Assembly: GCA_015493675.1 (NCBI GenBank)
Contig: WGCR01000377.1
Coordinates: 1-14,519 of the forward strand
From: Anaerolineae bacterium
GTDB lineage: Bacteria > Chloroflexota > Anaerolineae > J102
DNA length: 14,519 nucleotides
Reading direction: 5' to 3'
The notes under the pieces were generated by a model. The model was not told where the DNA came from. It made no database searches and was given only the letters and a program-made list of their open reading frames with translations. Positions 9,419-14,333 of this stretch are shown in pieces; within the stretch, counting starts at the first letter, position 1, and each line of letters begins with the position of its first letter. The translations under genes and the position numbers were made by a program.

Positions 9419-9495
9419 GCCATTCGCTCCATCCAGCATGAGGCAACCAAATTTAGCTGGACTTCATTGCATCCCACAAATATTCAAATTAAACC
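9368..9495 (-). ncRNA. Candidate small RNA or attenuator leader, unit 1
   Basis: This is an inferred transcript of about 128 nt. Its start is placed about 7 nt downstream of the TATACT box at 9502-9507 and its end in the T-run of the terminator at 9365-9418. It contains the 62-bp element shared with unit 2. Within that element, on the minus strand, CCAGC (9456-9460) can pair with GCTGG (9433-9437), and GGTTGCC (9442-9448) can pair with GGCAAAACC (9413-9421). Those two pairings interleave like an H-type pseudoknot, and the second competes with the terminator stem. No ORF with a ribosome site is present. I do not recognise a known RNA family. Confidence 0.55.
9409..9470 (-). repeat. 62-bp direct repeat, copy 1
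   Basis: This copy matches 9663-9724 at 60 of 62 positions by eye, in the same orientation, with the copies 254 bp apart. It ends inside the 5' arm of an intrinsic terminator. The two substitutions would both change an amino acid in the longest frame across the element, which speaks against a protein-coding explanation. Confidence 0.9.
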
Positions 9496-9501
9496 AGACT
9501 C

Positions 9502-9530
9502 AGTATACTGCACGGTGTCGATTTTGTCAA
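9502..9530 (-). promoter_or_regulatory. Sigma70-type promoter of unit 1
   Basis: On the minus strand TTGACA (9525-9530) is followed after 17 bp by TATACT (9502-9507): a perfect -35 and a 5/6 match at -10 with ideal spacing. TGGCAATATA (9534-9543) just upstream is AT-rich and recurs in front of the second promoter. It is the strongest promoter-like sequence I found in the window. The nearest target is the unit 1 RNA and then the surface-protein operon. Confidence 0.7.
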
Positions 9531-9628
9531 TAATATATTGCCAACTTCGGCAATCTAATTTTCCGGAATTACTATAAAGTGTACGTTCCAACTGTTGCAG
9601 ATGTCTCTGTTTCGTGCCGGAAACACAC

Positions 9629-9672
9629 AAAAAAACCGACCTACAGATGAAATTATCTGCAAGGCCGGTTTT
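9629..9672 (-). terminator. Intrinsic terminator of unit 2
   Basis: On the minus strand the arm running from 9672 to 9655 pairs with the arm from 9648 to 9632 around a 6-nt loop. This gives a stem of about 16-17 pairs with a few G-U pairs and one bulge. It is followed by seven T (9629-9635). The 5' arm starts like that of the unit 1 terminator, while the 3' arm differs yet still pairs, so the hairpin itself is conserved. Confidence 0.8.
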
Positions 9673-9724
9673 GCCATTCGCTCCACCCAGCATGAGGCAA
9701 CCAAATTTAGCTGGACTTCATCGC
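9663..9724 (-). repeat. 62-bp direct repeat, copy 2
   Basis: Second copy of the element at 9409-9470, differing at two positions. As in copy 1, its minus-strand end forms the 5' arm of an intrinsic terminator. Confidence 0.9.
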
Positions 9725-9768
9725 TTTCCATTGGAGTATTCAACTGGACACTGGCGTTTTTTGAATTC

Positions 9769-9837
9769 TGACACGAATTAACACGAATTTTGCGAAAAAT
9801 GGAAGAAAAATTCGTCAAATTAGCTCAATTCGTGTCA
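9769..9837. repeat. Nested palindromic element
   Basis: The outer arms TGACACGAATT (9769-9779) and AATTCGTGTCA (9827-9837) are perfect 11-bp complements. Inside them ACGAATTTT (9783-9791) pairs perfectly with AAAATTCGT (9807-9815). The arms share the core ACGAATT, so the element is built from four copies of one short word in alternating orientation. Similar 'ATTCGTG' palindromes occur as dispersed repeats in several bacterial groups (from memory). It could be an inserted short repeat or a regulator site. Confidence 0.7.
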
Positions 9838-9904
9838 AAAAATGGCATGAAATGCAGCCAAAATAATTTTCGCCAGACTCCAGTATTCAAGTTACGACAA
9901 GACT

Positions 9905-9933
9905 ACTATAGGCGTCATTGCCAATTTCGTCAA
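9905..9933 (-). promoter_or_regulatory. Sigma70-type promoter of unit 2
   Basis: On the minus strand TTGACG (9928-9933) and TATAGT (9905-9910) are separated by 17 bp, each a 5/6 match to consensus. TGGCAATATA (9936-9945) lies 2 bp upstream, the same 10 bases found 3 bp upstream of the unit 1 promoter, which suggests the two promoters come from one duplication. Confidence 0.6.
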
Positions 9934-10155
9934 ACTATATTGCCATGATTGGTGTAATGCCCATTCCCATTCCGACGTTTATTTGGCCGAATTTTGCATT
10001 TTTCTGAATTTCTCTGCGATTTGGGTGTGTCCCACATGAGTTCGAGGTCGAGGCTGGCGAACGCAGGGCCACTTTCTAGACCTCCGGGAGGTGGGTGATA
10101 ACCTGTTTGCCGCCTGCCACCTTTTCTCCACGGCCTTTGCCCCCGCCTCCCGAAG
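9934..10155. other. Intergenic stretch after the sensor kinase
   Basis: No supported gene. A 78-codon frame overlaps the kinase stop, but it has no ribosome site and resembles nothing I know. A short GC-rich hairpin (ACCTC/GAGGT near 10079-10091) has no T-run, so I see no intrinsic terminator directly after the kinase gene. Confidence 0.4.
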
Positions 10156-12585
10156 TTAGTCGTCATGCACGGCGATGCTCACGCGTATCAGCGTTCCCTC
10201 GCCCGACTTGGAACGCACCTCGAGTTGCCCGCCGATGGCTTCTGCCCGTTCCGTGATGCCAAGTATCCCCAGGTGCCCGCGACGAGCGAAATCCATCCAT
10301 TTCTCTGGCACCTCGAATCCACGCCCGTTATCTTCGATTTCAAGAATCAACTGATTATCTTTCTGATAGAGACGAACCCAGATCTTGCTGGCCCGGGCAT
10401 GGCGAATGGCGTTTTGCACCGCCTCCTGGTAGATTCGAAATAATCCCAGCTTTTCCTCTGGGGGGATGAGCTTTTTTGTGGAGATCAGATCGGGTAATAC
10501 TTCCAATTCTGGATTCGTCTCTTTCAGTTTGGTAATGTGGGAGCGAATCGCACCTTCCAGGCCAAAGGAGTCTAGCGCGGGAGGACGTAATTCTGTACTG
10601 ATGTGGCGCAATCTTTTTTCCACCGCCATCAGATCGGCTTCCAGCGCCTGCAATTCTATATCTGCTTCTTTATCGTGCAATTTTCGCCATATTGCCAATT
10701 GATAAATGATGCTGTAAATATCCTGAATCGGGCCATCATGCAGTATCCGGGCCAATTCCAGACGTTCTTTCTCACGGTTCTCCGCCAAGCGCCATTTAGT
10801 TTCCCTCAATTCCTGCTGTATTTGCTCCATAATCTGCACCTGCTCCCGCAACGTTTCCACCAGGTGGATATTCTCGGCGGCTAGCGAAGTCTGATCTGTG
10901 AGAGTTGTTAAAATAGCCCAGTCATCGCTGTCCAGCGATTCATATGCCTGGCGCTCTCCCAATGCCAATACGCCCAACAGTTCCTTTTGCTTGGTAAGAA
11001 GCGGCAGCAAAATCCGAATATTGGCATCGATGAACGAGTGCAGGTTTTCAGTCTGCGTTGCGGTCAGTTCGTCTGACGAAACTAATTCGAAAAAGCGAAT
11101 GGGTTTTCCGGCAGCCCGCAAGCGTTGAACGATGAAACAGTTGATATCCAGTGAGAGCGTTTCGGCCTTGGTAGGAGGATAACCGAAGTACTTGTATGGT
11201 CGGAGAACGCCTTTTTTTACTTTGAACAGGATAGCCTTTTTGAAACGCATGGTGCGGGCGTTCTGTAATAAATTCTGGGCCAGTTCGTCAAATCGGATTA
11301 CGCTGTTCAGATTGCGGCTGTTTTGCTGAATAATGGAGCGATAGTCATACCAGTGGCCATAAAAGAATCGATCCAACGCCAGATCGATTTTATACATTAA
11401 AAGGGGCGTCGTAAGTATCGCCGTCAACAACATGGTGCTGCCTGCAGCGAAGTGGCAATGTCGCGGGGAAATGTTCAGGAGGCTGTGTAAAATGTCGTAG
11501 ACCAGGAAATAAAGCGCCGAAAAGATAATGCCTAACGTCAGCAAGATAATGATTTGCTTGAGCAGGCGATCAAATTTATCCAGGTTTTCCACCTTCACGG
11601 CATAGGCATAGGAAACAGGCAGCAACACCAGGAATGGGAATGTCCAGATGTAGTTTACATAGGGCGTTCCGGTAATGACAAGTGGCAGCACTGAAAGTGA
11701 TAAAACAGGCAGAACGCTAAGCAACATGCCCGCGATTAGTAAGCGCTGTTGTCTTCTAGAGTGTATTGTTGCCCCAATACGAGGTGAAAACAGACTGACC
11801 AGTGCGGCCACCTGCACGACGATCACAAAATTCAGTTTCTGTGATGCAATAAGTTTCAGCCATTGGTTTTGGAATTGTGTGCGGGAAACAATGGTATAGG
11901 TGACGATCAGGAGTGAAGCAGTCCCATAAATGACTCCCATGTAAAGACGACGATAGCGGATTGCGCGCGGTTGGGGAAATGTAAGGTAGAAGTGCGCGAC
12001 CAGGGGCGACAGGATAAGCAAAGAAATGGTAAACAGACAATTTTCGAGAGAATTCCTTTTGAATGTGGAAATGGCGCCGGTGGCGAACATCGTTGCCGCT
12101 GCTTGTCCCAGCAGAAAGAAAATCTGAGAAACGCGGGTTGCAGGCGTTGCCATCCACACAAAAAGAGAAACCAGCCAGAAAATAAAACCAACAAATATCG
12201 GCTCCTCATTAAGTATCCTGCCCTGCAGGGGGAGCGGCCCAAACCCCACAGTAAAGACCCGTAGCTCCGAATCTCTGATGACCGAATAAATTGATTTATC
12301 GCCCGCATGGAGTCCCTCGTATAGGGAATGCATCTCCTTCAATGATTGACCATTGATGGCAAGAATGATATCGCCAGGGCGGATGCCAGCCTGCTCGGCG
12401 GGACTATTTGGTGCAACGCTCTCCACTTTGTCGGCGCCAGATAAAACGATGCCATCATAGGGCAACCGCCAGTTCATCCAACTACTCCAGAGCAGAAAGA
12501 GCAGGGTGAAAAGGGCGACCAGCAAAAACAACGTAGTCTGCCATTTTGGCTGATGGAAGCGCCAATAAGAATACTTCATTTTCAT
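10156..12585 (-). CDS. ComP-like PDZ-TM-GAF sensor histidine kinase
   Basis: A membrane sensor kinase of the NarL/ComP type, 809 aa from this ATG. Residues 17-35 are a first membrane helix. About 54-114 are an extracellular PDZ domain (VAPNSPAEQAGIRPGDIILAI). About 129-398 hold eight or nine more membrane helices. About 426-578 are GAF-like. HisKA_3 is at 598-676, with phosphoacceptor His616 in ELARILHDGPIQ. HATPase_c is at 708-806, with N-box Asn725 in EAVQNAIRHA, DNGRGF at 752-757 and GHLGILG from 770. All catalytic boxes are intact. PDZ followed by many membrane helices and HisKA_3 is the layout of Bacillus ComP, the ComX receptor. The neighbouring ComX-like peptide, ComQ-like enzyme and LuxR-type regulator support a pheromone-receptor role. 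A GTG at 12627 would add 14 residues. Neither start has a clear ribosome site; the ATG puts a basic segment before the first helix. Confidence 0.9.
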   Translation of the reverse strand: MKMKYSYWRFHQPKWQTTLFLLVALFTLLFLLWSSWMNWRLPYDGIVLSGADKVESVAPNSPAEQAGIRPGDIILAINGQSLKEMHSLYEGLHAGDKSIYSVIRDSELRVFTVGFGPLPLQGRILNEEPIFVGFIFWLVSLFVWMATPATRVSQIFFLLGQAAATMFATGAISTFKRNSLENCLFTISLLILSPLVAHFYLTFPQPRAIRYRRLYMGVIYGTASLLIVTYTIVSRTQFQNQWLKLIASQKLNFVIVVQVAALVSLFSPRIGATIHSRRQQRLLIAGMLLSVLPVLSLSVLPLVITGTPYVNYIWTFPFLVLLPVSYAYAVKVENLDKFDRLLKQIIILLTLGIIFSALYFLVYDILHSLLNISPRHCHFAAGSTMLLTAILTTPLLMYKIDLALDRFFYGHWYDYRSIIQQNSRNLNSVIRFDELAQNLLQNARTMRFKKAILFKVKKGVLRPYKYFGYPPTKAETLSLDINCFIVQRLRAAGKPIRFFELVSSDELTATQTENLHSFIDANIRILLPLLTKQKELLGVLALGERQAYESLDSDDWAILTTLTDQTSLAAENIHLVETLREQVQIMEQIQQELRETKWRLAENREKERLELARILHDGPIQDIYSIIYQLAIWRKLHDKEADIELQALEADLMAVEKRLRHISTELRPPALDSFGLEGAIRSHITKLKETNPELEVLPDLISTKKLIPPEEKLGLFRIYQEAVQNAIRHARASKIWVRLYQKDNQLILEIEDNGRGFEVPEKWMDFARRGHLGILGITERAEAIGGQLEVRSKSGEGTLIRVSIAVHDD

Positions 12586-12659
12586 CAAGACATATTTTAT
12601 CCCAACAACGTCAAAAAGACTAACCACAAAGAATCCAGGGGGCGTTTCAATTTGGGGGC

Positions 12660-12751
12660 AAAAAAATCGTCGCCGGTTCAGCGTCAGGCGCTGGCCGAGT
12701 GAACTCGGACTTTTGGGGCGCTAGGCTTGAAGGTGTAAAGCCCCGTGGGGC
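12660..12751 (-). promoter_or_regulatory. Hairpin cluster between comQ-like and comP-like genes
   Basis: In the 142-184 bp gap three stem-loops follow each other on the minus strand: GCCCC/GGGGC (12740-12751), CCGAG/CTCGG with a 4-nt loop (12695-12708), and CAGCG/CGCTG with a 5-nt loop (12679-12693). Seven T follow the last stem after 12 nt (12660-12666). The T-run is too far from the stem for a textbook terminator. Partial termination or RNA processing that lowers kinase expression relative to the upstream genes is a reasonable guess. Confidence 0.4.
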
Positions 12752-12769
12752 CGGGCGGATCGATGCGCT

Positions 12770-13588
12770 TTAGCCGTTCGATTTCGGCTGAAGAGATAGC
12801 CACGTGAGATAACGAGCCAAAGTCTCATGGCTTTCTTTTGACATCTCGACCTGGTCCAGCGCCGCAAGCGCCCGTCGACGGTACCGCATTGTCTCAGCCA
12901 ACAAATAGACTTCTCCTCCCAAAACGCGAATCAATGATTTCGCTTCAATTTCAGCATCGAGATCAGCATCTGCCCGCTCCAATAAGCTGCGCAGGCGTTT
13001 TTGTTCCAGGGGGGAGGCCACCGAAAGTGCATAAAAAATGGGAAAAGTGTAGTGTTTGGATGCAATATCGCCGCCTTTGCCGGTCTGGCGAAAATCTTTC
13101 AGATCATCGTTCAGTTGCAGCATCATGCCCAGATTGTATCCAAATGACTCAAATTGAGAGAGGGCGTCCTCATCACCGGTGGCGCACCGAGCCCCCGCCC
13201 AAGCTCCCAACTGAAAAAAATTGCCGGATTTGGCTGCCATGACTTTGCGATAGGTTTCCAAATCCAGCAATGAAGAATGGGCGATATCTGCATGTTGGCC
13301 CACAGCCATCTGCAGAATCGTGCGATTGAATTCTAATCCAAAAAGTGCGCAGACCTCCGAATCGAAGGAGGCCTCTTGCCACCGCATCAAGGCAACATTG
13401 GCCATGGCAATGAATCCTGTTCCCAAATTGATTGCTGCGGGCGGCGAAATGACCTGCGACTCCAGAATGATGTCATCGCCATCTTCTACATCATCCAGAA
13501 ATTTCGCTGCAAGATGCAGGGCGCGCCAAGCCGCAGCAACATGGACGGCGTCCGCGGGGTCGCCGCCAGCTGCCAGGCTGGTGCACAA
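12770..13588 (-). CDS. ComQ-like isoprenyl transferase (polyprenyl synthase fold)
   Basis: An all-helical isoprenyl-diphosphate-synthase family protein. Numbering from the TTG at 13588 (272 aa), the first Asp-rich motif is DDVED at 32-36 within FLDDVEDGDD, and the second is DDLKD at 161-165 within QLNDDLKDF. GQHADI (98-102) and KSGNFFQLGAW (120-130) are also family-like. Both motifs bind Mg2+ and prenyl diphosphate in this family. The first resembles the MDDLEDED of Bacillus ComQ, which geranylates or farnesylates a Trp in ComX. The gene lies between a Trp-rich precursor peptide and a ComP-like kinase, so peptide prenylation is the favoured role. An ordinary chain-elongating prenyl synthase remains possible. 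The TTG is only the first canonical start in frame: the family normally has about 80-90 residues before the first motif, and coding sequence appears to continue upstream (next entry). Confidence 0.8.
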   Translation of the reverse strand: MCTSLAAGGDPADAVHVAAAWRALHLAAKFLDDVEDGDDIILESQVISPPAAINLGTGFIAMANVALMRWQEASFDSEVCALFGLEFNRTILQMAVGQHADIAHSSLLDLETYRKVMAAKSGNFFQLGAWAGARCATGDEDALSQFESFGYNLGMMLQLNDDLKDFRQTGKGGDIASKHYTFPIFYALSVASPLEQKRLRSLLERADADLDAEIEAKSLIRVLGGEVYLLAETMRYRRRALAALDQVEMSKESHETLARYLTWLSLQPKSNG

Positions 13589-13789
13589 TGGCAGAGTAGC
13601 AAGTGATTGTGCACCAGCCTTTTCGAGCGCTTCTTCTTTTTCCAGAATGCTTACTATGAGGTGCGTATAATCATTATCCTTCTCAATGGTCAGGATAATA
13701 TCTTTCAGCAGCTCATATATTTTGAGTGTTAACTGTTCGATAATAGGGTTATTGGAGTCTGATGAAAGAGTAGTTGTTGCCGCAACGAA
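13589..13789 (-). other. Probable N-terminal coding extension of the ComQ-like gene, no canonical start
   Basis: The ComQ-like frame stays open for 67 codons upstream of the TTG, to a TAG at 13790-13792. It encodes a convincing helical N-terminus (IIEQLTLKIYELLKDIIL, then EKEEALEKAGAQSLATLPL) that restores the usual spacing to the first DDxxD. No ATG, GTG or TTG occurs in it. Options are an ATT start at 13745-13747, a CTG start, or a +1 shift from the ATG at 13808, whose own frame gives only 19 codons. A one-base assembly error would also explain it. No ribosome site distinguishes these. Confidence 0.6.
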
Positions 13790-13844
13790 CTAAGGAGCGC
13801 ACGTCCATTGTACACCACGCGTCTTGGCTGATCTCCGTGGCCGG

Positions 13845-14183
13845 TCAGGAGGATTGTAAATCTTGTTGCGGGGAGACAAATTGCCATCCCCAGGGGCCAT
13901 TGGGACCGGCGGCTGGCTCTGTGGAAGTGAATTGCCATCCCCAGGGGCCATTGGAACCGGCGGCTGGCTCTGTGGAGGTGAATTGCCATCCCCAGGGGCC
14001 ATCCGGACCGGCGACGGGCCTGGAGGACTGTGCGAACATCTGGTGCATATCCGAAAGAATATCGCGTTCTTCTTCCGATAGCTCAAAGCGGGCCAATGCT
14101 GATTGCAGATCAGTCATTGCCTGGTGGCGGAATTGCTGATCCGTGGAAAGGAGGTGGATAAATTGCTGTAGTGGACTGGACAT
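13845..14183 (-). CDS. ComX-like multi-core prepheromone peptide
   Basis: A 112-aa peptide with a strong ribosome site (AGGAG at 14192-14196, 8 nt before the ATG). Residues 1-52 look like a helical leader (PLQQFIHLLSTDQQF, then LARFELSEEERDILSDMHQMF), in outline like the ComX leader and other RiPP leaders with a FxLsxeE segment. Residues 56-106 are three 17-residue repeats, for example PAAGSNGPWGWQFTSTE, each with GPWGWQF; Trp residues are at 64, 66, 81, 83, 98 and 100. There is no signal peptide and no Cys. Bacillus ComX is prenylated on a Trp near its C-terminus by ComQ and then released. Here the enzyme candidate is next door and the Trp core is present three times. The pheromone role is inferred; another type of modified peptide is possible. 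The leader is my own comparison from memory, not an alignment. Confidence 0.75.
   Translation of the reverse strand: MSSPLQQFIHLLSTDQQFRHQAMTDLQSALARFELSEEERDILSDMHQMFAQSSRPVAGPDGPWGWQFTSTEPAAGSNGPWGWQFTSTEPAAGPNGPWGWQFVSPQQDLQSS
13866..14018 (-). repeat. Three tandem 51-bp units encoding the Trp cores
   Basis: The units are 13968-14018, 13917-13967 and 13866-13916, exactly 17 codons each, in frame inside the ComX-like gene. The segment coding GPWGWQ is identical at the DNA level in all three, including synonymous positions, while flanking codons differ (PVAGPD, PAAGSN, PAAGPN before the core; TSTE, TSTE, VSPQ after it). That fits recent duplication or gene conversion. Confidence 0.95.
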
Positions 14184-14220
14184 GATAGTTACTCCTGTGG
14201 GAAGAGAGAATGGTGGTGAG

Positions 14221-14255
14221 ACCCACTGCTGACAAAATGCACATGTCCGGTGGGT
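14221..14255. repeat. Inverted repeat upstream of the ComX-like gene
   Basis: ACCCAC (14221-14226) and GTGGGT (14250-14255) are perfect 6-bp complements 23 bp apart, in the 150-bp gap between the regulator and the peptide gene. No T-run follows on the minus strand, so it is unlikely to be a terminator. It could be a regulator-binding site. Confidence 0.35.
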
Positions 14256-14262
14256 TTAGTAG

Positions 14263-14295
14263 AGTATAAATATAATGACGTTAGAAGTGGCGCAA
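14263..14295 (-). promoter_or_regulatory. Weak promoter candidate for the peptide gene
   Basis: On the minus strand an AT-rich block reading TATATTTATACT (14263-14274) offers two -10-like boxes. The only -35-like sequence, TTGCGC (14290-14295), is a 3/6 match and is spaced 15 or 21 bp from them. An activator-dependent promoter would look like this. TTGCG is also the half-site word of the Bacillus ComA box, but the second half is not present at the right spacing. Confidence 0.25.
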
Positions 14296-14333
14296 ACGAT
14301 ATGCCTTGGGGTGGAGAAATATGAGACGCAGGC

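Larger units (their letters stand above)
9629..9898 (-). ncRNA. Candidate small RNA or leader, unit 2
   Basis: This is an inferred transcript of about 270 nt running from the promoter at 9905-9933 to the terminator at 9629-9672. Its 3' part repeats the 62-bp element of unit 1. Its 5' part contains a nested palindrome (9769-9837) absent from unit 1, as if a mobile or dispersed repeat had entered after duplication. A shorter transcript from a start nearer 9730 is possible, but the only -10-like box there (AATACT, 9735-9740) has no good -35. No recognised RNA family. Confidence 0.4.

Noticed and set aside
9277..9477. Minus-strand frame containing EVQLNLVASCWMERMAKPA, matched by a frame at 9555-9818
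   Set aside because: The similarity only reflects the 62-bp DNA repeat. Both differences between the copies change the amino acid, there is no ribosome site, and the frames run through terminator hairpins.
9302..9577. 91-codon plus-strand frame
   Set aside because: It runs antisense through a promoter, a terminator and the repeat element, and has no ribosome site or recognisable sequence.
9409..9724. Direct repeats as ends of an insertion sequence or composite transposon
   Set aside because: No transposase frame lies between or beside them, and the repeat ends coincide with terminator hairpins instead of target-site duplications.
9930..10166. 78-codon minus-strand frame overlapping the kinase stop
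   Set aside because: Arg/Gly-rich, low-complexity start, no ribosome site, and it covers the unit 2 upstream block. A small overlapping gene is not excluded, but nothing supports it.
13729..13989. 86-codon minus-strand frame with repeated SRRFQWPLGMAIHFH-like units
   Set aside because: It is the out-of-frame reading of the 51-bp repeats in the ComX-like gene, which has the strong ribosome site and the coherent leader.
13866..14018. CRISPR-like regular repeats
   Set aside because: The units are contiguous in-frame 51-bp coding repeats with no spacers and no cas genes nearby.
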